DNA of 64,000 bases from an uncultured Oscillospiraceae bacterium (GCA_902492455.1 CABULH010000006.1:1-64000), one strand, 5' to 3'; counted from the stretch's first letter, positions 53,929-63,484 are shown. Program-made: numbers and translations. The notes: a model not told the origin generated them from the letters alone.

Positions 53929-55388
53929 AGCTGTCGCTCTCTCGCCAGGGAATCCCGGATCAACTCGTCCTCACTCACCGGCACGCCGGTGAGTGTCCCG
54001 CTCATAAAGGCCGCGCCGCAGGCGGAGAGCCAATCCAGCATCTCGTGGCTGTCCGCACCGCCGCCGATCAGGGTGAAGCCCTGCTCCCGCAGGTTCAGCA
54101 TAAGGTTCGCCGTCTCCTGCTTCCCGTTCAGCTCCGGCGGCAGCCGCAGGTAAGTGAATCCCATGGCCTTCGCCTGCTCTGGCGGCAGCAGCTCGGGGCG
54201 GTAACCGTCCAGGAGCAGCACGATTCCGTTTTTTAGATAACGTTCGATCCCTTCCCGCAGGGTTTTACTTCCCTCCGCCACCAGCTGCGCCGGGATGGTG
54301 AGCAGCAGCCGGGAACGGTCGATGGGCTGATCCTTGAACAGCTGGTTCAGCCGCTGCAGCTGGCTGCCCTGGGTGTAAAAATCCGGCAGCATCCGCAGCA
54401 CGCAGGACAACTCCAGCTTGCAGTTCTGCATACGCAGAACCGCGTCCGCCGCTTCATAAAGGAAATAAAAGGTTACCTCCCCCGCCAGCCCGGTACGGTG
54501 CAGCAGGGCTTCCACCTCCGCCGCCGATTCCGTCTCCCCCGGCTGTCCGGCAATACCGCCGAACCAGGGCGACGCTTCATAAGCGGCCACGCTGCCCTGG
54601 GCGTCGCTCATCATGGGCCGGAAGGAGAGCCCCATGGGTCTGCCCTTTCGCTTATCCACCAGGGAGACGGTCTTGGGCAGGGTCATGGTATAGTAGATGA
54701 ATTTGTTATATACTCCCCGGCACTTGCTCTTGGCGGCCTTCAGCACCTCTATCAGCTCCGGCGCCCAGGCGGTACCCGCTTGGGCTATCAGGGTGCCGCA
54801 GGCCTCGTCAAAGGGAGTTTCGGACTTGGTTTCGGCGGCAAGCCGGTCCAGTTCCTTGGCTAACCCCACGATCTGCGCCATCGGACTGATGGCGCCGCCC
54901 ATAAGTCCCTGGGGATAACCGCTGCCGTCCCAGCGCTCCATATGCTGCTGACAGCTTTCCCGCAGCATCAGCCAGGGGATATTTTTGGTGGGCGGCTCCA
55001 CCCCCTCGCCCCGCCGCTTTTCCTTGGCCCGGACGCTTTTTTCCTGAAGAGAAGCCACCAGCAGCCTGCCGTCGGTGGTGTATTTTCGATATACGGCCTG
55101 CTCCTCATCGGTAAAATCCCGCTGCCACAGCTGATATTCCGGCGGCACCAGCGCCTTGCCCAGCTGGTGGTACAGGCCGCATTTGTATGCCAGATCGGCA
55201 TATTGACCCTTCATCCGCTCCGTGCCGTCCGGCGTCTGTGTTCCGAAGGAATCGGCGCAGGCCTGCACAAACAGCACCTGGGTATACGCCGCCACCCGCA
55301 CCGACTGCTGGCGAACAGCCGGACTGAGTCCTTTGAAGGCTTCATCCCAGGTTTTATAGTCTTTTCTCTTCCATTCCTGTCCGCTCAC
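53925..55388 (-). CDS. Degenerate HD-GYP-like protein with possible EAL-like C-terminal domain
   Basis: A 487-residue cytoplasmic protein from the GTG at 55388, seven bases after GGGAGGGAG; longer frames start inside the intergenic gap. The N-terminal half has the HD-GYP end motif nearly intact (HMERWDGSGYPQGLMGGAIS, residues ~149-168), but the HD pair reads YHQLGK (His74-Gln75) and the second His of HHE is Met. Metal binding and hydrolysis are therefore doubtful. The C-terminal 180 residues have an EAL-like layout (EVTFYFLYEAADAVLRMQNC, SRLLLTIPAQLV, IVLLLDGYRPELL) without the catalytic set. It may be a c-di-GMP sensor rather than an enzyme, tying fibre production to that signal. Confidence 0.65.
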   Translation of the reverse strand: MSGQEWKRKDYKTWDEAFKGLSPAVRQQSVRVAAYTQVLFVQACADSFGTQTPDGTERMKGQYADLAYKCGLYHQLGKALVPPEYQLWQRDFTDEEQAVYRKYTTDGRLLVASLQEKSVRAKEKRRGEGVEPPTKNIPWLMLRESCQQHMERWDGSGYPQGLMGGAISPMAQIVGLAKELDRLAAETKSETPFDEACGTLIAQAGTAWAPELIEVLKAAKSKCRGVYNKFIYYTMTLPKTVSLVDKRKGRPMGLSFRPMMSDAQGSVAAYEASPWFGGIAGQPGETESAAEVEALLHRTGLAGEVTFYFLYEAADAVLRMQNCKLELSCVLRMLPDFYTQGSQLQRLNQLFKDQPIDRSRLLLTIPAQLVAEGSKTLREGIERYLKNGIVLLLDGYRPELLPPEQAKAMGFTYLRLPPELNGKQETANLMLNLREQGFTLIGGGADSHEMLDWLSACGAAFMSGTLTGVPVSEDELIRDSLARERQL

Positions 55389-55477
55389 ACGGATGCTCCC
55401 TCCCCATCGGCATTCCAGCCCACAGCACCCCAACAGCGCGGGAAAATTCTCCGGCTGCTGGAGTGCGCGGCTGCTGG

Positions 55478-56668
55478 TTAAGGCTCGTCATCTCCGATTT
55501 GATAATCCACCAAAGGGGTATCGTCCTTTTGATTCTTCCGGCGGCGGACGAAATACACCACCACCAGAGCGATAAACAGCGCGTTCAGAATGGCGCTGAT
55601 AGTGAAGAGAATGGGCCATACTCTATGGCTGAAGATGTTGCAGAAGGGGCCGTCCGGCTCCACCGGAACCTCTTTGATCACTTCCTTGGACCGCAGCTCT
55701 TCCAGCCGGGCCTGAATCGCCGCAATCAGCTCGTTGATCTCCGCCGCAGCAGCGTCCACCGCGCTCTGGTCGCCGCTGGTGAGCAGCCCCGCGCCTTTAT
55801 CCAGTGCCTCCAGCAGCGCATTCCATAGCCGATACAGCTCTTCGTCCTCCGTCAGCTTTTTGGCGCTGTCGATTGCGGCCTGCAGCTTGGAGTAATCCAT
55901 CTTCACCAAGGCGCTGATCGCCTGGGCCAGCACCTCCGCGGCGTTATCCACCGCGGCCTGATCCCGGCTCTTGGTCAGGCTCTTGGCATTTTCCAGCGCC
56001 TTTTGGAAAACCTCCCAGCTGGCGCTGGTATAATCCTCTTTCTTCAGTCCTTCGCCGATTTCAATCTGCCGCAGCAGCTCCGTGTAATCCACCGAACCTG
56101 TGTGGGGCTTCGTCGGAGAGGTGGTGGGCTTGGTAGGGGGCGTGGTAGGTTTTGTAGGCGGTGTCGTGGGCTTCGTCGGCTCCACAGGGGTGGTAGGCTT
56201 GGTGGGCGGCGTCGTAGGTTTCGTAGGAGGCGTCGTCGGTTCCGCCGGCTTCACCACCTTGACGGTGGCGGTGGCTGTTTTCCACTCCGACATGTTCCCA
56301 TTTTCATCACTGGTCTCATAGGTAAAGGTAATGGTGCAGCTGTCGCCCACCGCGGCTCCCGGCTTCACCGTCAGGTTCACGCTTATGTACCCGGTAACCT
56401 CGCTGGCGCCGTACAGGAAGCACTTGTCGTTGTCGATGCTGCCGCCCATTCCGCTTTTGCTGGTGTCATAGGACACGCTGCTGAAAAGGCTGCGGTTGCT
56501 GAACTGGAATTCACCGTCGACACCGTAAATCTTGGAGAAATCGAATTGGATGGAAACCGTCTTCCCCGGCTCGGCATTGGTGCTGCCCGCCGCCGAAACA
56601 ACAGGAAGGGCACACAGCGCCAGCAGCAGGGCCATCACCATTGCCAATAGCTTTTTAGAAATTTTCAT
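55478..56668 (-). CDS. Membrane-anchored protein with cohesin-like domain, PTKPTT linker and FIVAR helices
   Basis: A 396-residue exported protein; its ATG overlaps the stop of the giant dockerin gene. After a signal peptide (LLAMVMALLLALCALPVVSA), residues ~30-140 form a beta domain (NAEPGKTVSIQFDFSKIYGV, YISVNLTVKPGAAVGDSCTI) that resembles cohesins. A Pro/Thr-rich linker of PTKPTTP repeats follows (about 148-200), then two FIVAR-type helical units (EDYTSASWEVFQKALENAKS and a relative). The C-terminus is a membrane helix (ILFTISAILNALFIALVVVY) with a short cytoplasmic tail. A cohesin next to a dockerin suggests that it holds the giant protein on the cell. The cohesin call is moderate. Confidence 0.68.
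   Translation of the reverse strand: MKISKKLLAMVMALLLALCALPVVSAAGSTNAEPGKTVSIQFDFSKIYGVDGEFQFSNRSLFSSVSYDTSKSGMGGSIDNDKCFLYGASEVTGYISVNLTVKPGAAVGDSCTITFTYETSDENGNMSEWKTATATVKVVKPAEPTTPPTKPTTPPTKPTTPVEPTKPTTPPTKPTTPPTKPTTSPTKPHTGSVDYTELLRQIEIGEGLKKEDYTSASWEVFQKALENAKSLTKSRDQAAVDNAAEVLAQAISALVKMDYSKLQAAIDSAKKLTEDEELYRLWNALLEALDKGAGLLTSGDQSAVDAAAAEINELIAAIQARLEELRSKEVIKEVPVEPDGPFCNIFSHRVWPILFTISAILNALFIALVVVYFVRRRKNQKDDTPLVDYQIGDDEP
56098..56240 (-). repeat. Coding repeat for the PTKPTTP linker
   Basis: About eight copies of a 15-21-base unit encode Pro-Thr-Lys-Pro-Thr-Thr-Pro repeats between the cohesin-like and FIVAR parts. Such repeats can change copy number by slippage and alter the linker length. 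Confidence 0.7.
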
Positions 56669-59600
56669 TGCTCCATACCTCGCCCTTCATCCGATTTCAA
56701 CGCGGACTCGTATTTCTCTTCTTTCCACAGATATTGGTACTTGGTAGCGTTTTTGACCGCGTCGCCAGAATCGACCTTACCGTTTTGGTTCATATCCGCC
56801 GCCAGCAGGGCATAGCCTGTCAGCTGCTCATTTTTGGAGCTGTAATGCTTGCTCATCAGCACCGCGTCGCCGGAATCATTCCGGCCGTTGCTGTTGGTAT
56901 CTCCCATGATGATAATCGTGTACGCCATCTGAACGGCATCGGCTGCCGCCGGATTCTCAGCGGTTATTTTCACGGTTTCGCCGGTAACCACCAGTTTCCG
57001 GCCGTCGGTCATTACGCTGCCCTCAAAGCCGTATGTAATCGAGGCGGCATTTAGTGTCGTGAAACTGATCAGCTCCTTGAAATCCTCTTCGGTGATGCCA
57101 TCGGGCGATACATCCAGATAAAGTAGCTTCTTCTCCGCATCCGTCTTGCCGCCCCGAATCAGCTCCGCCATTTGTATCTGGGAAATCGGGTCGATGGTGG
57201 GCAGCAGCGCTGTAAGAGCATATCGGTAGCCGGTCCCCTCCGCGGTTTCCTCCACCGTATAATAGGCAGCGCCGGAGACAAAGGCAGCGATGCCCAGCGG
57301 ATAGTCCGCCGTCACGCTGGCTCCTGCAGACAGAGAAATGGTGCTGTCGCCGCGGTCGATATTGCCGCCGCCCATCAATGTGATGGAGCCGCTGACTTTG
57401 ACGTTATCAAGAAGAAGGACCTTTTCATTCACCCGAATGGTGCTGCCGTCCGCCGCTGCGGCAAATGCAGCGGCCAGATCGCTGCCGCGGTAAAGAACGG
57501 TGCTGCCGTCGGCGGCGGTTACCAAGATTTTGGCTTCCACCACCTCGCGGTCGAAGAGCTGAATGGTGAGATTAAGAGAGAGACGGCTATTCTCCCGTTG
57601 GAAGCGGTAGGTGCCAAATTCTCCTTCCACGGCGGCGGCTCCCAGTTTGGTGCCGCTGCCGGTTGCCGACAGCCTGCCAGTGGCAGCGTACAGAATCTTG
57701 AGCAAACCATGATAGGTTTTTTCCAGCGTCGCCGCGCCGGACAAATCATTGGCGGACAGCTCCAGCTGACTGAGCATCTCGGAGAAGGGTACACCGCCCG
57801 CCGCTTTCAGGGAATCAATCAGCTGCTTGGTGGTAACCTCTTCAATGGCTGTCTTCAGTCCCCTCACGTCGCCGGTGGCCGCATAGTCCTTAAGGCTGCT
57901 TACCAGCGCCGCATTGCCCTGGCTACCGATGCCGTGGGCCAGCACCACACCCAGCACAACTGCGTAATCCGCGGTGGGAGCATCCGCTTTTCCGTTAAGA
58001 TCCAGGGTCACATCGGCGGTAATCTTTCCATCAACGGTCAAGGAGCCATTGGCATAACCCAGGCTGTTGAGCTGAGCATGAAGCGCCTGAATGTCAACGA
58101 TGTCGTCCAGGCCGCCGCTGAGCTTGGCGGCATCTGACTTTTCTGCATCGGTACCGGTTACCACGATGCGCAGCGTCTGGGCAACAACCGTATCGCCCGG
58201 ACGAACATTGGCCGTGAGATAATTTTCCGCGCCTTCACCGGCCACGCCGGCTTCCACCATCCAAGGACGCGTCGTCAACTCATAGCTGGCTAAGGGCTCT
58301 CCCGCTTCGATGGACGCTTTCAGCGCCGCAAAATCGGTGAAGTCGGTCAGCAGGGTATTGATAATCGCCGTAGCGCCCTGACAGTTCACACCATCCAAAA
58401 CCCGATCCACCGCCCCGGCTATTCCGCCGTCCAGCAGGGAAAGAACATTTTCGATATCGATGGTGTAAAGCTCGCTGCCGTCAATGGACAGAGAGGCGCA
58501 GGTGTAATAATGAAACACCAGATCAAACAGCAGATCGGCCGCCATGGTTTTCAAGCTGGGGATATCGTCGGTGTTCAGGAACCCAGCGGCGAGATTTACC
58601 TGAATATCTCCCTGGTCATCAACAGAAATGGTATACAGGCTGTTTTTGACATAGCCGAATCCATCCTGGACGTACCCATTCTTCAGCATACCGCTGATCT
58701 TGTCGCTGTACCGGCCAGCGGCAATCACAAAGTCACCCTTCAAGGAACCGTTCACACCGCCGCAGGCCAGGGTATCCAGCGTGCTGTCCACAATGGTGAC
58801 CGCTGCCGCGGCCGTCACGTTGCCGGTGATGGTTTTTCCATTGAGATTCAGCGTGACGGCATGGCCGATGTTCACATCCCCGGCGATATTCTCCAGCAGG
58901 ATGACAACCGCGCCGTCAGGAGCGGAGGCCAGCGCGGAAACCGCATCCTTGACATAGCTGAGTTTACCGGTGCCGGCAGCGTTTTTATCCAGGATCATCG
59001 CCTGATACGCGGTATCCATATTGGTTAAACGGAAACGAACGCCGGCGTAAAGGCCCTCCTCGCTCTCCGCGATAGAACCGTTCACCTTTTCCCCCAGATT
59101 CAAGGATTCCAGCAGCGCCTGCAGATCGTAGTGGATCCTGCCGGTCAGCACGCTGCCCTCGGCAGCGCTGTCCATCAGAGCGGCGTTTTCCAGCAGATTG
59201 TTCAGCAGGGTACGCAGCGGCTTGTACAGGGAAGCATAGGCGGAAAGATCCATCTCCTTGCCCAGCTGCCTCAGTGTGTTTTCAAAGGTTTCCATGGTGA
59301 CGCTGTCGTCCGCCAGAATGGGTTTTATATGGGTGATGATGTAATCGATCATCTCTTCCAGATCCATGCTGCCGATATCCGCAATATCCGCCTGTCCCAG
59401 CACCAGCAGCCCGGAAAGATAGGCCTTATAGACCTTTTCCGGCAGGGTTAGCTCCAGGTCCAGACGACCGTCCTGCATCGCCAGACGAACATAGGGCTGT
59501 ATTCTTTCAATATTCCGGCGCAGGCTTTGGAGCGCTGCGGCCCGAAGATCAAAATCCTCCACCGTTACATAAAAGGACACACTCCGGCCGGCAAAATCAT

Positions 59601-62600
59601 TTGCGCCGGTGCGGAAACGCAGCGCCATCTCCAGCAGCTTACCGCCCAGAAGGTCGGTGTCGTTGATGTATGCGCCGCCCTGGACCGGTATAGCATTCTC
59701 CACCGCGCCGATGACGGTGTTTTCCCCCGGCAGGGTCAGTTCCGCTATATCGCCCTTGGCATCGATGACGCTGTGTATGGTATCCAAGCTCAGGCCGCTG
59801 TTCAGCAGCGCATCCGCCAGCGCCTGCAGGTGAATGATGCCGTCGTCGATCAGGGTATACCCGCCCGCATCGATGCTTTTCAGATTGCTGCCGAAAACCG
59901 CCAGCGCCACCGACTGCAGCAAGGCCGCCGTATCGGGCCGTTTATTCTGGGGAGAAACCCGCAGCACCACCGACAGATTTCCCTGCGCATCTTCCACCGG
60001 GATAAAGGCCGCGATCAGGCAGGTTTTCCCATCCTTGGAAAAGGTCATGTTCTGCTCTGCCAGCGCTTTGTTCAGATCCTCCACCAGCTTGAGGATATCC
60101 TGACGATAGAGATCCACCGTTTCCCGTCCAATGGTGAGGCTGCCGTTCTGGAAAAGGCTGTCGATCTGCGTCTGGGTAAAGGTGTAGCGCACCGCGTCGG
60201 CGCCAACAATCATCATGCTGCCGCCAATGGTATAGCGGTACTGCTTCCCGGTGAGGGTACAGGCAGGCAGGGTGATGGAAGCGGCATCAAAAAAGAAGCT
60301 CTGGGATGCGGGAACTTCTTCCCCCTCTTCCGTCTGGAAATGCACGGTATACTGTTGGGGAGTCCAGACAAAGGTCAGGGAAAGGCCTTCCTTCAGCGTC
60401 GTCCCCACCGCAGGAAGTTCACCGCTGGTCAGACGGTAATGCGTCTGATCCAAACCGGCGGTATTCTCCAAGGAAGTCAGCAGGGACCGCAGGGCGGCGA
60501 CATCCTCCTCCGTCAGTTCCACCCCCTTGGGGAATCCAAGGCTGCTGCTTTCAGCAGCGATGATGCTGCCCGCGCTGTTCATCATCTGCACATGCAGGGT
60601 AACAACCGCTTTATCGGGCGCTCCCTGGGTGAGCTTCGTACTCAGGATGAGCACCTTGTCGATATCCGCAGCCGTATAGGCCTGGGTCTTGCCAATGGCC
60701 GCTTCCACCGCCGCCGTCAAAGCTCCCAGGGAAGGACTGCTGACGTCGATGGAAGCGTTGGGGCCGGTCAGCTGAATATCCTGCAGACCCTCGATGATGT
60801 CCCCGATTTGATCATAGTAGTCGGCATAACCGACATACTCCAGCAGCGGCTTAAATTCCTCATCACTGTATACCGTGTTGAGATGAGCGTTGAGCAGATC
60901 AATCTGAGACTGGATTTTCCGATAATTCTCGTTTTGATAGCAGTAGGTAAGGCCATCAGCCTTATACTGAGTCAAATAATTGTACAAATAAAGGGAAGCT
61001 GTCGCTTTATCCACGCAGCTGTTCAGAATTGTCTGAATGGAATTTTTAGATTCCTGGCTGAGGTCGCTGCCCTTAACCGCCACATCGATTTGGTTGAGCT
61101 TTTCCTGATTCAGCATTCCCAGCTTATCATACAGCTTCATCAAAAGCGCCAGAGCCGCCTGCTGCTGTGCTGCCTCCTGGGCCAGCTGATGGGGCAGATT
61201 GAGAATCTCCAGCACGTCGCCGCTGTCCACTGTGTCCAAGGCCAGCTCATAACAAACCTCTACCCGGTCGAATGCGTTGGCCTGGAAGGTCGCCTCTCCG
61301 TTCTGAATGGCGAATTCAGCCGCCGTGCCGTCGTTGGCAACTGCCCTGCCGTTTACAGGCGTCCAGCTCAGCCCCGGGATGCTGGAAGCATAGCTCTGCG
61401 CCGTCAGGGCAAAGCGGTTCTCCCCCAGTTCCTGCAGCTGTAGCAGCCCGTCTTCATTTGCCGGAACCCGCAGCTTGATGGTCTGGCTTTTCAGCGCCAC
61501 GCTGTTGAGGATGGCAGCCGCTTCCCTGCCCAGCCTATCCGCATAGGTGGACACGGCCAGTTCGGACAGCCGGTACTCCGTCTTGGTCTTTCCGGTGCTG
61601 CGGGTAATATGGGTGTCACCGGTAACACGGTAAACGCTGCCTTGATCATAAAGGACGCCGTCCACGTTATAATCATAGGACTGATCAATATCCTCGCACA
61701 CAGGCAGGGTTAGATTATAGCCATAGGGAACGGAAACCGGCGCTCCGCCATCGTATCCATAGGTCAGGGCAACCATCTTGGGGGTGTAAAGGATCTCATA
61801 CTCCAAATCCTTCTCCAACCCGCCCTCCAGCGGAGTCGCGGTGCGCGTATAGTGCTCTTCGTCCACGCCGTAAAAATCGTCCCATGCGGCCAACGCCTGG
61901 CTCTCCACGCCGCTTTCCGCAATGGCTGCCAAAACCTCTTCGGCAGCAGCGCCCTGCCTGAGCACCAGACTGACAGTGTATTCCGTCAGCGCGGCGGAAT
62001 CAGTGGAATCTACCGTGTAGGACGGTATTACATCCGCATGCACGGTGACATTGACGTTATACTGGTTCATATCATAGAAAACCGTGGCGGTCGCCGCCAG
62101 AAGGGAAGTCTTCAACGCCGCATCGTCATGGCGGCTGCTGTGATCCACTGCGGTGGCAGCCAGCGTGTTCATCGTCTCGTATTCCGCGGCGGTCATATCG
62201 CTTTTCAGCAGTTCCCGCTCCAAGGCCACCCAATCGTCTGCCACCACAGGCTGCATCGACGCCAGGAGCTCCTTAAGGGCCCGCATCGCTACATTCAGCT
62301 TGTTGGCAAAGCTGGGATTCTGCTTCTGAATCGCTTGAATCAAGGTAGGGAGGCCCTTATCCTCACTGATGGCCCGGACATCCTCGTAGGTCTCCGCCGC
62401 CTTTTCCTTGATGCCTCTGCCGCTGGTGAGAAGGTAAACCAAGGCGTTGTCCGCCGCAGTATAGCCGTCCAGGAGGGCGACCAGGTCCAAAACCCCGAGG
62501 GCGTTGCTCTGGCATTGTCCGTACAGCCGGCGGATCGCCGCCTTGGTGGTTTCATTCGCCAGCATAATGTTGTAATCGTTCAGAGAAGAATCCGTCAGGC

Positions 62601-63186
62601 TGTAGAGGCTTTCGCTGTTCTCCCCCAGCATATACAGCGTGGTATAGCAATCGTTCAGCGCCTGCAGATTCTGCAGTCCCTGCGCCAGATCTGCCGGAGC
62701 GTTAAGCAGCAACCGCTGCAGATCAGCAGCCACCTGGATATACAGGGCATAGCTGACGCTGACTCGGTAGGCGTTGCCGGTATAGGTAAAGCTCCCTTTT
62801 CCTTCGTTCAGCGCAACCTCTTCCTGCCCGCCGTCATAAAGTACGGTGGCGCTTACCGGATTCCATATGTAACCGTTGTCCTGGTAGGATGCGGCGGTAA
62901 TGGATTTTTCTTCTGCATTTACCGTCACCAAACCATCCTGATTCCCTGGAACAGCAAACGAGTGGCGGCTTCCCACCAAGGAACCGCTGTTCAGAACCGC
63001 TTTTTCCTCTGCGGTCAGAATGTCGTAGTTCAAGGCAACCAGCCCCGCGTCGGTGACCGACGCCTTGTCGTCCTCCTGCGCTTCGTCCGCTTCCAGCGCC
63101 CAAGCGAAATTGGTGGTGGTGAGCATTAGCGCTACCGTAAGAAGCATCGCCAGGCATCGCTTCCATAGCTGCGGATACTGCCTCAT
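56665..63186 (-). CDS. Giant secreted surface protein with C-terminal dockerin
   Basis: A 2173-residue protein from the ATG at 63186, behind AGGAGGGAG; a longer frame from 63282 would start inside the switch region. The signal peptide (CLAMLLTVALMLTTTNFAWA) carries the family-like NFAWA end. The body has two related ~500-residue units (VLNSGSLVGSRHSFAVPGNQ; ILNSVALKSQTIKLRVPANE) and many beta and helical stretches of unknown type. One MucBP-like strand pair (YTVHFQTEEGEEVP) is present. The last ~80 residues are a type I dockerin with two calcium loops (GDTNSNGRNDSGDAV and DMNQNGKVDSGDAV). No sorting signal is present, so cell attachment probably goes through a cohesin. It is the first gene of the operon, directly behind the invertible segment. 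Confidence 0.8.
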   Translation of the reverse strand: MRQYPQLWKRCLAMLLTVALMLTTTNFAWALEADEAQEDDKASVTDAGLVALNYDILTAEEKAVLNSGSLVGSRHSFAVPGNQDGLVTVNAEEKSITAASYQDNGYIWNPVSATVLYDGGQEEVALNEGKGSFTYTGNAYRVSVSYALYIQVAADLQRLLLNAPADLAQGLQNLQALNDCYTTLYMLGENSESLYSLTDSSLNDYNIMLANETTKAAIRRLYGQCQSNALGVLDLVALLDGYTAADNALVYLLTSGRGIKEKAAETYEDVRAISEDKGLPTLIQAIQKQNPSFANKLNVAMRALKELLASMQPVVADDWVALERELLKSDMTAAEYETMNTLAATAVDHSSRHDDAALKTSLLAATATVFYDMNQYNVNVTVHADVIPSYTVDSTDSAALTEYTVSLVLRQGAAAEEVLAAIAESGVESQALAAWDDFYGVDEEHYTRTATPLEGGLEKDLEYEILYTPKMVALTYGYDGGAPVSVPYGYNLTLPVCEDIDQSYDYNVDGVLYDQGSVYRVTGDTHITRSTGKTKTEYRLSELAVSTYADRLGREAAAILNSVALKSQTIKLRVPANEDGLLQLQELGENRFALTAQSYASSIPGLSWTPVNGRAVANDGTAAEFAIQNGEATFQANAFDRVEVCYELALDTVDSGDVLEILNLPHQLAQEAAQQQAALALLMKLYDKLGMLNQEKLNQIDVAVKGSDLSQESKNSIQTILNSCVDKATASLYLYNYLTQYKADGLTYCYQNENYRKIQSQIDLLNAHLNTVYSDEEFKPLLEYVGYADYYDQIGDIIEGLQDIQLTGPNASIDVSSPSLGALTAAVEAAIGKTQAYTAADIDKVLILSTKLTQGAPDKAVVTLHVQMMNSAGSIIAAESSSLGFPKGVELTEEDVAALRSLLTSLENTAGLDQTHYRLTSGELPAVGTTLKEGLSLTFVWTPQQYTVHFQTEEGEEVPASQSFFFDAASITLPACTLTGKQYRYTIGGSMMIVGADAVRYTFTQTQIDSLFQNGSLTIGRETVDLYRQDILKLVEDLNKALAEQNMTFSKDGKTCLIAAFIPVEDAQGNLSVVLRVSPQNKRPDTAALLQSVALAVFGSNLKSIDAGGYTLIDDGIIHLQALADALLNSGLSLDTIHSVIDAKGDIAELTLPGENTVIGAVENAIPVQGGAYINDTDLLGGKLLEMALRFRTGANDFAGRSVSFYVTVEDFDLRAAALQSLRRNIERIQPYVRLAMQDGRLDLELTLPEKVYKAYLSGLLVLGQADIADIGSMDLEEMIDYIITHIKPILADDSVTMETFENTLRQLGKEMDLSAYASLYKPLRTLLNNLLENAALMDSAAEGSVLTGRIHYDLQALLESLNLGEKVNGSIAESEEGLYAGVRFRLTNMDTAYQAMILDKNAAGTGKLSYVKDAVSALASAPDGAVVILLENIAGDVNIGHAVTLNLNGKTITGNVTAAAAVTIVDSTLDTLACGGVNGSLKGDFVIAAGRYSDKISGMLKNGYVQDGFGYVKNSLYTISVDDQGDIQVNLAAGFLNTDDIPSLKTMAADLLFDLVFHYYTCASLSIDGSELYTIDIENVLSLLDGGIAGAVDRVLDGVNCQGATAIINTLLTDFTDFAALKASIEAGEPLASYELTTRPWMVEAGVAGEGAENYLTANVRPGDTVVAQTLRIVVTGTDAEKSDAAKLSGGLDDIVDIQALHAQLNSLGYANGSLTVDGKITADVTLDLNGKADAPTADYAVVLGVVLAHGIGSQGNAALVSSLKDYAATGDVRGLKTAIEEVTTKQLIDSLKAAGGVPFSEMLSQLELSANDLSGAATLEKTYHGLLKILYAATGRLSATGSGTKLGAAAVEGEFGTYRFQRENSRLSLNLTIQLFDREVVEAKILVTAADGSTVLYRGSDLAAAFAAAADGSTIRVNEKVLLLDNVKVSGSITLMGGGNIDRGDSTISLSAGASVTADYPLGIAAFVSGAAYYTVEETAEGTGYRYALTALLPTIDPISQIQMAELIRGGKTDAEKKLLYLDVSPDGITEEDFKELISFTTLNAASITYGFEGSVMTDGRKLVVTGETVKITAENPAAADAVQMAYTIIIMGDTNSNGRNDSGDAVLMSKHYSSKNEQLTGYALLAADMNQNGKVDSGDAVKNATKYQYLWKEEKYESALKSDEGRGMEQ

Positions 63187-63231
63187 GTGTCTCCCTCCTA
63201 AATTTCCAGAAGCCCCAACCATTATCGGTTG

Positions 63232-63260
63232 ACAGATCACATAATAAAGAATATGTGACC
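63232..63260. repeat. Left inverted repeat, tyrosine-recombinase-type site (L)
   Basis: Arms GATCACATA (63235-63243) and TATGTGACC (63252-63260) surround an 8-base asymmetric core. Bases 63232-63256 are a 25-base perfect reverse complement of 63489-63513. The paired arms with a short core are the layout of Xer/invertase crossover sites. It lies about 46 bases before the start codon of the operon's first gene. Confidence 0.85.
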
Positions 63261-63265
63261 AAAAG

Positions 63266-63293
63266 TTTATAAAAAGTCCCATGCTTTTTACAA
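63266..63293 (-). promoter_or_regulatory. Leftward promoter-like sequence facing the surface operon in this orientation
   Basis: On the minus strand TTGTAA (63293-63288) and TATAAA (63271-63266) are 16 bases apart. The match is weaker than that of the rightward promoter in the same segment, and it has no extended -10. As the sequence stands, it is the only promoter candidate directed at the operon from within the segment. Confidence 0.4.
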
Positions 63294-63311
63294 AATCTTC
63301 TTAACGTGGAT

Positions 63312-63382
63312 AAAAATGGGCGCGAGAATTAAGCCGGAAGAAATTCATGTAAATTTCCGGCTTAATTCTCGCGTCCATTTTG
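63312..63382. terminator. Long bidirectional terminator inside the invertible segment
   Basis: CGCGAGAATTAAGCCGGA (63321-63338) is perfectly complementary to 63356-63373, and the stem extends outward through AAAATGG/CCATTTT with one G-U pair. T-rich runs follow on both strands. It separates the two outward promoters and would block transcription passing through from the recombinase gene. Confidence 0.85.
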
Positions 63383-63422
63383 ACATTTTGATAGATTTTT
63401 TGTTTATCCGCTTCGTTATGTA

Positions 63423-63451
63423 TTGATTAACTGTCCGATTTGTGCTATAGT
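63423..63451 (+). promoter_or_regulatory. Rightward extended -10 promoter inside the invertible segment
   Basis: TTGATT (63423-63428) and TATAGT (63446-63451) are 17 bases apart, with TGC directly before the -10 (extended -10). It now points away from the surface operon. If the segment flipped at L and R1, it would lie about 100 bases before the first start codon and point at the operon. Confidence 0.7.
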
Positions 63452-63484
63452 TTGGTAAATAAATACTGGTAAAAAGAGGCCCTT

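Noticed and set aside
56098..56240. A CRISPR-like array from the short repeats
   Set aside because: The repeats are in frame, have no unique spacers and encode a Pro/Thr linker.
59527..61443. A 638-codon open frame antisense to the dockerin giant
   Set aside because: No recognisable domain or ribosome site; the opposite strand has a signal peptide, repeats and a dockerin in one continuous frame.
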